Positions 7,324 through 15,364 of a stretch of 32,773 bases of DNA are shown here, piece after piece. The notes beneath the pieces are model-generated. The model did no database searches, was not told where the DNA came from, and saw nothing but the letters and a program-made list of their open reading frames with translations. The translations under genes were made by a program, and so were the position numbers. How positions within the stretch are numbered: the first letter of the stretch is position 1; each line of letters opens with the position of its first letter. Source of the stretch: Treponema sp. UBA3649 (GTDB taxonomy: Bacteria; Spirochaetota; Spirochaetia; Treponematales; Treponemataceae); assembly GCA_002373325.1 (NCBI GenBank), contig DFKI01000060.1:1-32773 (forward strand). The letters run 5' to 3'.

Positions 7324-9188
7324 TCAGGAAGCGGCTTTACCTTTTATTCGCGCTCATCACATTTGTCCTTTTTGGAATCGTCATAACCTACGTGAAACTC
7401 GCGTTCAGAAAACCACCCGCGCAGCCTTCCCCGTCGCCCAAAGTTGAGAGAGGCTCCATTGTGGACAGAAACGGAAAGCCCCTTGCGGTACAGACGAATT
7501 TCTATCACTTCGGCGTGACCCCAAAGCTGATTAAGGATCCGAAATATTTTGCAGAGACAATAGCGAAGGACGCGGGAATGAGGGCCGAGGAGATTCTTGG
7601 CATAATCGCATCACGGAAAAACGCGCAGTACGCAATCATCAAAAAGCACATTTCCCAGGAACAATGCGACCGTCTCACGGCTGTAATCAGGGACCACAAC
7701 TTCTCCCATTTCTGCAGGTTCGACCAGCTTCCCGGAAGAATCTATCCCCTGCACGACCTTGCGAGCCAGCTTGTGGGATACATGGGAACGATGGGAACAG
7801 GACTTAGCGGCATAGAGTATTCGCTTGAGGACCTCCTCTCACCCGAAGTCAAGGAAGGAGAGACCGAGCCCACTATATATGGAAAGAACATTTACCTCAC
7901 GATTGACTCGGACCTTCAGTACAAGCTGGAAAAAATCTCCAAGAACGCGATGGAATCAACACAGGCGGAAAATTTCATGCTGATTGCATCCGACGCGAAA
8001 TCAGGAGAGATTCTCAGCTACATAAGCCTTCCCTCCGCTGATTTGAACACATACCCACGCTCCACTCCGCAGCAGAGGATAGACAGGCCTGCCATGGTGA
8101 CTTACGAGCCCGGAAGCGTCTTCAAAATCTTTACGGCGGCGGCATACCTTGATTCGGGAGTGATTGACGAGGACACAATCTTCCTTTGCGACGGACTTTA
8201 CACGAGGACCACGAGCCACAACGAGACAATCCGCATCAGTTGTCTGGACCACCACGGATATCTTTCGGTAAGGGGGGCCCTGGAGTTTTCATGCAACGAC
8301 GCTTTCGCACAGATGAGCGACCTCCTGAACACGAGCACCTTTCTCTCCTACATCGACAAATTCGGTTTCGGAAAAAAGACCGGGGTGGAGCTTCCGCGCG
8401 AGGAGATTGGCTACATAAAGAATCCAGAGGCAAAATCATGGTCAGCGAGAACGAAGGCAACCATGTCCATAGGTCAGGAACTTACCGTTACGGCACTTCA
8501 GATGGTGCAGGCGGCGGAGGTGATTGCGAACAAGGGACTTCCTCCGAAAATAACGCTGCTGAAAAGAATCAAGGACAAGGACGGAAACGTGGAGTACAAC
8601 CACAGTCCTGAATACGGGGAGAGAGTGCTCAAGGCATCCACGGCAAAATATCTTCTGAGCTGCATGGAGAGTACGGCGGAAAAAGGAACCGGAAGCAGGG
8701 CGGCCTTGGGGGACATCTCAATCGGAGTAAAGACGGGTACGGCTCAGATGGCGGATCCTGTTCACGGAGGATACAGCGACACTGATTTTATCTCGAACTG
8801 CATGGCAATCTTTCCGGTGGAGGAGCCTCAGATTGTGCTCTACATCGTGGTCGAAAAAGCGAAGGGTGAGACTTACGCAGGAAGAATCGTCGCGCCTGTA
8901 ATCAGGGAAGCCGCTGATGAGATTATTGACCACCTTGGAATGACCCGTGACGCGGCTCCTGCGGTTGAGCATACGGGGCTTGTCTCAATCACCGAGAACA
9001 TGCCGCTTGAGATTGACGACATCGTTCCTGATTTCATGGGACGACCGAAAAGGGATTTGATTCCTCTCATACAGAACAATCCCGAGCTGAAATTCGTCGT
9101 TAACGGGGAGGGATGGGTCATAAGCCAAAAACCCGCGCCCGGATCACCTGTCGTGGAGGGAATGACCATTGAACTCAATCTGGAATAA
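7302..9188 (+). CDS. Class B penicillin-binding protein (FtsI/PBP2-type transpeptidase) with PASTA domain
   Basis: This D,D-transpeptidase cross-links peptidoglycan, probably at the septum with an FtsW-type partner that is not in this window. The 628-residue protein has a cytoplasmic start, one membrane anchor (about 12-34), a dimerisation/pedestal domain (about 48-170, with VERGSIVDRNGKPLA), and the transpeptidase domain with S272-x-x-K275 (GSVFK), S330-C-N332 and K477-TG (KTGTAQ). One PASTA domain follows at about 566-628 (VPDFMGRPKRDLIPLI...PAPGSPV). GGGAAAAG precedes the ATG, which lies inside lepB. The next gene starts inside this gene's last 20 bp. The symbol ftsI is likely, but an elongation-type PBP cannot be excluded without its neighbours. 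Confidence 0.92.
   Translation: MQTNGFLIRKRLYLLFALITFVLFGIVITYVKLAFRKPPAQPSPSPKVERGSIVDRNGKPLAVQTNFYHFGVTPKLIKDPKYFAETIAKDAGMRAEEILGIIASRKNAQYAIIKKHISQEQCDRLTAVIRDHNFSHFCRFDQLPGRIYPLHDLASQLVGYMGTMGTGLSGIEYSLEDLLSPEVKEGETEPTIYGKNIYLTIDSDLQYKLEKISKNAMESTQAENFMLIASDAKSGEILSYISLPSADLNTYPRSTPQQRIDRPAMVTYEPGSVFKIFTAAAYLDSGVIDEDTIFLCDGLYTRTTSHNETIRISCLDHHGYLSVRGALEFSCNDAFAQMSDLLNTSTFLSYIDKFGFGKKTGVELPREEIGYIKNPEAKSWSARTKATMSIGQELTVTALQMVQAAEVIANKGLPPKITLLKRIKDKDGNVEYNHSPEYGERVLKASTAKYLLSCMESTAEKGTGSRAALGDISIGVKTGTAQMADPVHGGYSDTDFISNCMAIFPVEEPQIVLYIVVEKAKGETYAGRIVAPVIREAADEIIDHLGMTRDAAPAVEHTGLVSITENMPLEIDDIVPDFMGRPKRDLIPLIQNNPELKFVVNGEGWVISQKPAPGSPVVEGMTIELNLE
9155..9160 (+). promoter_or_regulatory. 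Ribosome binding site deciding a TTG start
   Basis: GGAGGG lies within the end of the transpeptidase gene, 8 nt before a TTG at 9169. No ATG in the downstream frame occurs until residue 22, so this site supports the TTG as the true start of the MptE-like gene. Confidence 0.6.
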
Positions 9189-11019
9189 AAACATCGCGCT
9201 CTTCAAAAAAAGATTCCCCGGTCTCTACGGCATGATTTCCTCGCAGATTGAGGATTTTGAATCCGGAAAGATAAAATTTCCCATGGAGATTGCAAGCTCA
9301 AAAAACGAACTTCCCGTCGCATTTGAAAACACACTTGCACTGCACTCAAAATACAATCCGGAAAGGGAAGCTCAGCAGGCGGCATCCAAAATCACGGATG
9401 AAACCTCGGCGGCTGTTTTTCTCTCATGCGGACTGGGATACGCACCAATTGCTTCGGCACTTAAATCACCGTCCACCCCGATTGTGATTGTAGAATGCAG
9501 CGTACCACATTTTTTGCAGGCCCTCTCCGTTTTGGACTGGAGCCCGGTAATCAGCCATCCCGAGGTGATTTTTGCAATCGGGACCGATGAACAGACCGCG
9601 TCATCCTTAATCCGAAAATTTCCACAGGACAAAATTATTTTTTTCAGCGTGCCAAGCCAGGCTTCCCATGCAAAGGAATATTTTTCCTCCGTCATGGATT
9701 TGTGCAAAAAGAACAGGCAAAAAGAGGAAGTGAACACAAACACGCTTGAAAAATTCGCGCACCTTTGGCTCTCAAACTCATGCAAGAATCTTTCGAAAAT
9801 GGGTGAGCTGGGAGGTGTAAAAAAATTCTTTGACGCAGCTTTCAGACTTCCCGTTCCCCTTCCCTTTGTAATAATTGCCGCGGGACCAAGCCTTGAAAAA
9901 ATCCTGCCGCAGCTTGCAGAATTAAAAAAAAGAGCCGTCCTTGTTTGCGTGGACACAGCCCTTCACTCCTGCCTTGAATATGGCGTGGAGCCTGATTTTA
10001 TAATTCTTGTCGATCCACAATATGCGTGTGCCCTTCATTTGGAATTTCTTTCGTCACCGTCCTCCGTGCTGATTACAGAAAGCGCAGCATGGCCATCCGT
10101 ATTTCGTTTTCCATGCCGGGAGATTATTCTATGCTCATCGCTTTTTCCCATCGGACAATACTTTGAGAAAATCATGGGCAAGAAAGGAGAGCTCGGTGCA
10201 GGAGGGAGCGTGACAACTACCGCATGGGATTTCGCACGGAAATGCGGGGCGGAAAAAATCTACATTGCGGGAATGGACCTTGGTTTTCCGGGAAGGCAGA
10301 CTCACATACGCGGCTCACAATTTGAAGAGCGGGCGCACAGGACATCGACGAGACTCAGGACTGCGGAAACTGACGGGGCAAACGCATTGCTTGGAGCGAA
10401 TCCGAAAACGGCAAGGGACTACAACGGCAACGAGATACTCACAGACTCACGCATGTCGCTTTTCTCATGGTGGTTTGAAACTTCATGCGGCAAGGCAAAA
10501 GAGGACGGACAGCTCACATACACCCTCACGCCGGAAAGCATGGCCATCAGGGGGATTGAGGTCGCGGATTATAATGACATCTGCTCGGGACCGGATTTAA
10601 CTGACGTGAAAAAAATCTTTTTTGAGAGGGCTGAGGAAAATCAGCGGATGATTGATGAGGAAGCATTGGAAAATCAGGCTCCCACATTTGAAAGCGCATA
10701 CAGGAATTTCGTCGGAAATCTTCAGGAGCTGAAAAGTCTTTCAAAAAAGGGACGCTCTCTTTGCGAAAAAGGAATCCGGGACAGAACAAAGATTCCGGAA
10801 GTCACCCGGGAGCTGAAAATGATTGACTCCCAGATTCTCTCGTCAAAAGGAAAGGACGCTGCATCCCTTGTTTTTCCAACACAAAGACAGCTGGACTCCC
10901 TTTCAAAAAACCTTCCGGAAGATGAGACTCTAAGGCCGCTCTATTTTTCCAGGCTGATTTACACTGAGCTTGAGAGGGCCGTGAACGAATATCTTTGCGA
11001 GTTGAGGAGTGAGGAGTGA
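9169..11019 (+). CDS. DUF115 / MptE-like protein (motility-associated, flagellin glycosylation-type)
   Basis: The 616-residue cytoplasmic protein carries the MptE-like (DUF115) core. Key elements are AAGPSLEK near residue 240, LVCVDTALHSCLEYGVEPDFIILVDPQ near 258-283, and GAGGSVTTTAWDFARKCGAEKIYIAGMDLGF near 345-375. In bacteria this family includes the Maf proteins that modify flagellins, often with nonulosonic sugars, and spirochaetes commonly carry one or more copies. The exact donor and target here are unknown, and a link to archaeal pterin kinases is only structural. A TTG start is chosen because of GGAGGG 8 nt upstream and the 20-bp overlap with the transpeptidase gene, which makes it the third gene of a tightly coupled operon. 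Its last codons (GAGGAGTGAGGAGTGAG) form a short heptamer-like repeat. Confidence 0.82.
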   Translation: MNSIWNKNIALFKKRFPGLYGMISSQIEDFESGKIKFPMEIASSKNELPVAFENTLALHSKYNPEREAQQAASKITDETSAAVFLSCGLGYAPIASALKSPSTPIVIVECSVPHFLQALSVLDWSPVISHPEVIFAIGTDEQTASSLIRKFPQDKIIFFSVPSQASHAKEYFSSVMDLCKKNRQKEEVNTNTLEKFAHLWLSNSCKNLSKMGELGGVKKFFDAAFRLPVPLPFVIIAAGPSLEKILPQLAELKKRAVLVCVDTALHSCLEYGVEPDFIILVDPQYACALHLEFLSSPSSVLITESAAWPSVFRFPCREIILCSSLFPIGQYFEKIMGKKGELGAGGSVTTTAWDFARKCGAEKIYIAGMDLGFPGRQTHIRGSQFEERAHRTSTRLRTAETDGANALLGANPKTARDYNGNEILTDSRMSLFSWWFETSCGKAKEDGQLTYTLTPESMAIRGIEVADYNDICSGPDLTDVKKIFFERAEENQRMIDEEALENQAPTFESAYRNFVGNLQELKSLSKKGRSLCEKGIRDRTKIPEVTRELKMIDSQILSSKGKDAASLVFPTQRQLDSLSKNLPEDETLRPLYFSRLIYTELERAVNEYLCELRSEE

Positions 11020-11028
11020 GAGAGTCAA

Positions 11029-12060
11029 CTAGCGTCTCTCATACACGAAGGGCATACTCACCATGTCCTGTGACATCGCGGCTGATTTCAAATCGGAAAG
11101 CTCTGAGGGGACGGAATCAAATTTTATATCGGCCCTTATGACGTAGGAGCTTCCTGAGATTGACTCCTCACCGCTGTACACGCTCGAAAAATTCATGGTC
11201 CCGCTGATTTGATCCAGCTTGGAGACCTTGAAAAAAATCTTGTCGTCATTTTCAAGCACATAGTTTTTGTAGACCGAGCCAGAAAATTTTTTATGTCCGT
11301 CCATCCACTCGACGAATGCGGAATAAGAAACCTCCACTCCTTTCTCAATTCTCTCGCCTTCCGCGTTCATCTCCGTAAGTGGATAAATTATGATCTCGCT
11401 TCCCAAAACATCGATTTCAAAATTTCCGGAATCATCCTCAGAAAAAACGATGTCCTCGCCTCCGGGATTCTCTGATTTTTTTTGCACAAGAGTCAGCTGA
11501 TTTCCATCCTCAGAAAGATAGTAGAGATAGGAGACCTTATCATCAAGAGCGGATCTTCCCATGGACTCAAAACTCAAGCGATTCACTTCCATAAAATATT
11601 TCTGTGAGCTTCCGTCCATCTCAAGCGAGCCGTTCAAAAGCATCTCGGTAATTTTCGTTACAGTCGCATCAAGATTTTTTTGCACGTAAGTCTCGAAGCT
11701 GTCCATCACCTGATTTTGAAAACAGAGTTTTTTCGCCTGAAGCGTGAGCAGGTTGATTTCAGGCCGGGCGGAATAAACACCCTCAAAGTCCTTCACCCAA
11801 TCTCCCTCGGGATGCTCGTCGGAAACAACAAGTCCGTATACATAAACAAGGCCGTCATTTCGGAATTCCATTTTAGTCGTTGCGTCCGAAAAGATTGAGT
11901 CCGAAAGAGAATCACGTCCCGACTCCACGGCGGAATGGATTTCTCCAACGGCCTCAGTTTTTTTATCACAAGAAACAAGCAGGAAAATCAAGAGAGAGAA
12001 TCCCGCAAGAATAATTTTTTTCCCCATAAGCCCACCTATTTTAAAAAGACATTTTTTCAT
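11029..12060 (-). CDS. Putative lipoprotein of unknown function
   Basis: I do not recognise this 343-residue protein. A hydrophobic stretch IILAGFSLLIFLLVSC followed by DKK gives a convincing lipobox, so it is probably a lipidated, periplasm- or surface-facing protein. The rest is acidic and rich in Ser, Asp and Glu, with alternating short strands and no recognised motif. Two starts are possible. The ATG at 12060 has AGGAAGG 8 nt upstream, 2 bp after the preceding stop, but gives a 30-residue signal. The ATG at 12027 has AGGTGG 4 nt upstream and gives a textbook 20-residue lipoprotein signal (MGKKIILAGF...). I list the longer frame. It is co-oriented with the membrane-anchored protein upstream, likely the same transcript, and ends 9 bp from the convergent MptE-like gene. 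Confidence 0.7.
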   Translation of the reverse strand: MKKCLFKIGGLMGKKIILAGFSLLIFLLVSCDKKTEAVGEIHSAVESGRDSLSDSIFSDATTKMEFRNDGLVYVYGLVVSDEHPEGDWVKDFEGVYSARPEINLLTLQAKKLCFQNQVMDSFETYVQKNLDATVTKITEMLLNGSLEMDGSSQKYFMEVNRLSFESMGRSALDDKVSYLYYLSEDGNQLTLVQKKSENPGGEDIVFSEDDSGNFEIDVLGSEIIIYPLTEMNAEGERIEKGVEVSYSAFVEWMDGHKKFSGSVYKNYVLENDDKIFFKVSKLDQISGTMNFSSVYSGEESISGSSYVIRADIKFDSVPSELSDLKSAAMSQDMVSMPFVYERR

Positions 12061-12062
12061 TT

Positions 12063-13112
12063 TTATTTTCCTTCCTCACTTTCAGTTGAAACAATCTCCG
12101 TGTCCTCCAATCTCATCCACTCAAGAAGCTCTGCAGAAGGAAGCCTTGTCCTGAATCTCTCCCCCGCGGAAAGACAAAAGGATTCCGGAGCGGAAATTAT
12201 TTCCATGTAAACATCCACCGACTGCACTGTACGAGATTTTTCATCCGCATATATTTTTCCTTCCAGAGTTCCGGCATCAGAAATTCTCGCCTCTCCCAAG
12301 GCCAAATCGGAATCGAAAAATTTAAGGGAGCATGAAAATTTTACTCCGGGACTTTCGTCTTCAAAATCCGGGACGGCTCCGTAAGAAAAAGATGACACAG
12401 TGTCATCATAAACAAAATAAAACGAATCCGGTGAGATTTTAAAAAACTTGGAGTCATCGTCGGAAACAAATTTAAGTCCCTCCCTTCTGAGAAGATAGTC
12501 CTCAGGAAAAATCTCCTCAATCAAAAGAGCGGACGGAAGCAAAGTGTAGTCGAAGGAAAAAATTTCGAACAGATTTCCGCACACGATTTTTTTCGCGCGC
12601 TCCAGTGACAGAATCTTCAAGTCGCTGAAATTTTCCTCCGTCTCAAATTTCGGATAGCGGGAAAGAATCTCGGAGAAAAGACTTTCATTCAATATGGAAG
12701 AGATTTCGCTTGAGCTTGACGTGGATGAATCTTCCGTAACGAGTGAAACCGGTTTTATGAAAAGCTTTCCGCCTGTGGAGTCAAGAGAATAGTCGCAGAG
12801 GATTGAAAAGGGCATTTTAAATTTTGCGTCCATTGAAAAAACGTGTTCGAGAAGCATGGAAGTTTCGGACTGGAAAACATAGCGTATGGTCCTTTCCGGT
12901 GACGAAAAGATTTTTCCTGCCAAATGATTTTCACCCTTTGACTCGGGAAGAACCGTGCTGTCAACCTTATCTTTCAAAGTCTCAGCCTCATCCGAAGCCT
13001 CTGAACGCCAAAGGTCCATAGTAAAAAAAAATGCGACGGATATAAAAGCGGCAAGACCCCAGCAGCACACGGAGAGAATTTTCTTTTTTCCCTGGCCTTG
13101 ATTTTCTTCCAC
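12063..13112 (-). CDS. Membrane-anchored protein of unknown function
   Basis: I do not recognise this 349-residue protein. It has a short basic N-terminus (MEENQGQGKKK), one hydrophobic segment (about 12-31, ILSVCCWGLAAFISVAFFF), then an acidic, Ser-rich extracytoplasmic region of about 315 residues. The start is GTG at 13112, supported by GGGAGG (plus 13118-13123) 5 nt upstream and by the promoter at 13133-13161. The lipoprotein gene follows after 2 bp, so the two products may act together at the envelope. Both have a strand-rich C-terminal part ending in a Pro-Ser-x-Glu-Leu-type segment, but the similarity is too weak to call them paralogues. It diverges from pepF. Confidence 0.65.
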   Translation of the reverse strand: MEENQGQGKKKILSVCCWGLAAFISVAFFFTMDLWRSEASDEAETLKDKVDSTVLPESKGENHLAGKIFSSPERTIRYVFQSETSMLLEHVFSMDAKFKMPFSILCDYSLDSTGGKLFIKPVSLVTEDSSTSSSSEISSILNESLFSEILSRYPKFETEENFSDLKILSLERAKKIVCGNLFEIFSFDYTLLPSALLIEEIFPEDYLLRREGLKFVSDDDSKFFKISPDSFYFVYDDTVSSFSYGAVPDFEDESPGVKFSCSLKFFDSDLALGEARISDAGTLEGKIYADEKSRTVQSVDVYMEIISAPESFCLSAGERFRTRLPSAELLEWMRLEDTEIVSTESEEGK

Positions 13113-13132
13113 ACAAACCTCCCAGACATGCC

Positions 13133-13161
13133 ATTATGGTACACTTTCGATTTTTTTTCAA
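13133..13161 (-). promoter_or_regulatory. Promoter for the two-gene envelope operon
   Basis: On the minus strand TTGAAA (plus 13156-13161), 17 bp, CATAAT (13133-13138). The start would fall near 13126, leaving a leader of about 13 nt that holds GGGAGG. It lies back to back with the pepF promoter. Confidence 0.55.
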
Positions 13162-13170
13162 GCCACCCTA

Positions 13171-13199
13171 TTTTCAAAAATCCTGAGTTGTGCTACACT
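13171..13199 (+). promoter_or_regulatory. pepF promoter predicting a leaderless mRNA
   Basis: TTTTCA (13171-13176), 17 bp, TACACT (13194-13199) with an extended -10 TG at 13191-13192. Exactly 6 nt separate the -10 from the pepF ATG at 13206, so the A of ATG is at the usual +1 distance. There is no Shine-Dalgarno between. Confidence 0.45.
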
Positions 13200-13205
13200 T
13201 ACTCC

Positions 13206-15011
13206 ATGAGCAAAGAAACAATTCCTTTAAGAAAAGACGTTCCCGCAGAATACAAGTGGGACCTCTCTACAATTTATAAGTCTGATGATGAATGGGAAGC
13301 TGATTTAAAATCCATTCCCGCCGCAACTGAAAAACTCGTCGCGTTCAAGGGACGACTGGGTGAAAGCAAGGAGACTCTTCTTGAGGCACTCCACGCTGAC
13401 GAGGCTTTGGACCGCCTGATGGAAAATGTCTATCACTACGCGAGCCTTCTGCATGAGGCTGACCAAGGTGACGCCGACGCACAGGACAAGGTTAACCGTG
13501 CGATGATGGCATACACAAAGTGCGGTGCCGAGACCAGCTTCTATGTTCCCGAGCTTCTTTCAATCCCCGATGAAAAAATCCGCGCTTGGATTTCGGAAAA
13601 AGATTTCGCCGACTACCGCATTTATATAGAAAAGATTCTGCACGGAAAGGAGCACGCTCTTTCGGAAAAGGAAGAGAGAATCATGGCCCTTCATTCAGAG
13701 ACCGCATCCACCGCCGACAACGCGTTCAGTCTGCTCAACGACGTGGACATGAATTTCGGCACGGTAAAAGTAGACGGAAAGGACCTGCCCCTCACCCACG
13801 GAACATGGAGCAACTTTTTGGAGAACCAGAACCGGGAAGTCAGAAAGGAAGCCTACGAAAAATTCTACGGAGCTTATGAGGCACACGCAAACACGCTCGC
13901 AGCCCTTTACGCGGGATCCGTCGCCAACGATGTTTTTGTCGCACGTGCGAGGGGATATAAATCATCTCTCGACGCGGGTCTTTTCGGAAACAAGGTGCCT
14001 GAGGAAGTCTACCGCAATCTGATTGCGACGGTGAACAAAAATCTGGAGCCGCTCCACCGCTTTTATTCGCTCAGGAAAAAAGTTCTCGGTGTGGATGAGC
14101 TCAGGCATTACGATGTCTACGTGCCGCTCGTAAAATCAGTCAAGACACACACGACTTACGAGGAGTCCGTGGAGATTGTACGAAACGCGCTTTCCGTCCT
14201 TGGAAAGGATTACACCGACACGCTCTGCAACGGACTTCTTCACGGATGGGCAGACCGCTATGAGAACAAAGGAAAAAATTCCGGCGCATTCTCTTCCGGC
14301 TGCTACAAGGGATATCCGTACATTCTCCTGAACTACGACGAGGAGACAATCCGCGACGTTTACACGATGGCACACGAGGGAGGACACTCCATGCACTCAT
14401 GGTTCAGCGTCCACAACAATCCCTTCATGTGCTACGAGTACACAATCTTTGAGGCGGAGGTCGCGTCCACGTTCAACGAGGAGCTTGTGTTTGAGTACAT
14501 GCTGAAAGAAGCGAACGCAAAGGGTGATGAAAATCTTGCGACATATCTTCTGGCAATGCGGGCGAACGACATTCTTGCAACGCTCCACCGTCAGACAATG
14601 TTCGCTGAGTTTGAATTGCAGACACACGAAAGCCTTGAGCAGGGAATTCCTCTTACGACGGAAAAGCTCCGCTCAATTTACCGTGAGCTTTTGGTCAAGT
14701 ACTTCGGACCTGAGATGCATTTTGAAAAATCAAGCGACCTTGAGGGACTGCGCATCCCGCATTTCTACAACGCATTTTATGTTTACAAATATGCAACCGG
14801 AATCTCCGCGTCACTGGCACTCGCAAAACGTGTGACAAACGGCGGCGAAAAGGAAAGGGAAGATTACTTCAAGTTCCTGAAAAGCGGCGGCTCAAGATAC
14901 CCCATTGAAAGTCTCCGCGTCGCAGGCGTAGACATGGCGAGCACGGAACCGGTCCAGGCGGCACTCGACACATTCGCGGATTTAGTTTCACAGCTTGAGA
15001 AAAGACTTTGA
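13206..15011 (+). CDS. pepF: Oligoendopeptidase F (M3B metallopeptidase)
   Basis: This cytoplasmic zinc peptidase degrades short peptides, typically about 7-17 residues. The 601-residue protein has the family's normal length and a complete HEXXH site, HEGGH at 390-394 in YTMAHEGGHSMHSWF, with the third ligand expected in the following YEYTIFEAEVAST segment. The C-terminal IPHFYNAFYVYKYATGISAS block is typical of PepF. I chose ATG 13206 (MSKETIPLRKDV) rather than the upstream ATG at 13098, because the latter would place about 36 non-family residues across the promoter. No Shine-Dalgarno precedes this ATG, and the promoter suggests a leaderless transcript. The stop codon is embedded in a heptamer repeat array. 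Confidence 0.95.
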   Translation: MSKETIPLRKDVPAEYKWDLSTIYKSDDEWEADLKSIPAATEKLVAFKGRLGESKETLLEALHADEALDRLMENVYHYASLLHEADQGDADAQDKVNRAMMAYTKCGAETSFYVPELLSIPDEKIRAWISEKDFADYRIYIEKILHGKEHALSEKEERIMALHSETASTADNAFSLLNDVDMNFGTVKVDGKDLPLTHGTWSNFLENQNREVRKEAYEKFYGAYEAHANTLAALYAGSVANDVFVARARGYKSSLDAGLFGNKVPEEVYRNLIATVNKNLEPLHRFYSLRKKVLGVDELRHYDVYVPLVKSVKTHTTYEESVEIVRNALSVLGKDYTDTLCNGLLHGWADRYENKGKNSGAFSSGCYKGYPYILLNYDEETIRDVYTMAHEGGHSMHSWFSVHNNPFMCYEYTIFEAEVASTFNEELVFEYMLKEANAKGDENLATYLLAMRANDILATLHRQTMFAEFELQTHESLEQGIPLTTEKLRSIYRELLVKYFGPEMHFEKSSDLEGLRIPHFYNAFYVYKYATGISASLALAKRVTNGGEKEREDYFKFLKSGGSRYPIESLRVAGVDMASTEPVQAALDTFADLVSQLEKRL

Positions 15012-15043
15012 AAATTGAGAACTGAGAGGTGAGAAGTGAAAAC
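15010..15043 (+). repeat. Heptamer array, GA orientation, at the pepF 3' end
   Basis: Four whole units and a partial one of a degenerate 7-bp repeat (GAAAATT, GAGAACT, GAGAGGT, GAGAAGT, GAAAAC), the first overlapping the pepF TGA stop. The array is complementary to the CT-oriented array at 15093-15128: 15 of 17 positions pair between TGAGAACTGAGAGGTGA and its partner, so the transcript can fold into a long hairpin with a loop of roughly 65 nt. No T-run follows it. Confidence 0.75.
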
Positions 15044-15092
15044 AACGAGTGGAAAGCCAACGGATGCAATCAAAAAATAAAATCCTACCTTT

Positions 15093-15128
15093 CAACTCTC
15101 AACTTTCACCTCTCAACTCTCACCTCAC
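15093..15128 (+). repeat. Heptamer array, CT orientation, abutting the rtcB leader promoter
   Basis: Five in-phase 7-bp units (CAACTCT, CAACTTT, CACCTCT, CAACTCT, CACCTCA) plus one C run directly into the -35 TTGACA at 15129. The same arrangement (units, one C, then TTG) recurs at 25842-25863. Confidence 0.75.
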
Positions 15129-15157
15129 TTGACATCTTTTTAAAATAGTTCTATATT
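15129..15157 (+). promoter_or_regulatory. Strong promoter upstream of the leader ORF and rtcB-prfH
   Basis: A perfect -35 TTGACA (15129-15134), 17 bp, and TATATT (15152-15157). The predicted start near 15164 gives a transcript with about 40 nt before the small ORF and about 200 nt before rtcB. This is the best-matching promoter in the window. Confidence 0.7.
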
Positions 15158-15196
15158 AAAACCAGTTCCGTATGGAGCGTTAAGTTAATCTCAGGA

Positions 15197-15249
15197 GGCC
15201 AGTTATGAAAAAGATTTATCCCATTGCAACAACAAAAAGAGGACTGGCC
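15197..15249 (+). promoter_or_regulatory. Pairing segments in the rtcB leader (possible translation attenuator)
   Basis: GGCCAGT (15197-15203), which overlaps the leader Shine-Dalgarno and abuts its ATG, is perfectly complementary to ACTGGCC (15243-15249) near the end of the same small ORF. GAGGC (15196-15199 region) can also pair with GCCTC at 15301-15305, whose neighbour CTCCT (15305-15309) is complementary to the AGGAG of rtcB (15356-15360). Alternative structures that hide one ribosome site or the other are therefore possible. Folding was judged by eye. Confidence 0.35.
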
Positions 15250-15261
15250 GGACGTTTCTAA
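15205..15261 (+). CDS. 18-residue leader peptide or small protein upstream of rtcB
   Basis: ATG at 15205 opens a 19-codon frame encoding MKKIYPIATTKRGLAGRF and a TAA stop. A perfect AGGAGG (15193-15198) lies 6 nt upstream, the strongest Shine-Dalgarno in the vicinity, and a near-consensus promoter lies about 40 nt before it, so translation is likely. No annotated family is known to me. It has no membrane segment, no Cys, and is basic. There is no run of one amino acid, so classical amino-acid attenuation is unlikely. Its position, 103 bp before rtcB on the same predicted transcript, suggests a leader peptide whose translation status controls the RNA-repair operon. A free-standing small protein is the alternative. 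Confidence 0.55.
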   Translation: MKKIYPIATTKRGLAGRF

Positions 15262-15364
15262 AAAATCTGTCTGAACTAAAATCCTAAATCAAATTTTTTC
15301 GCCTCTCCTCTTTTTTATCTGTTAAAATTTATTTTCTCATTTTTTTATTCGCACAAGGAGTTAT

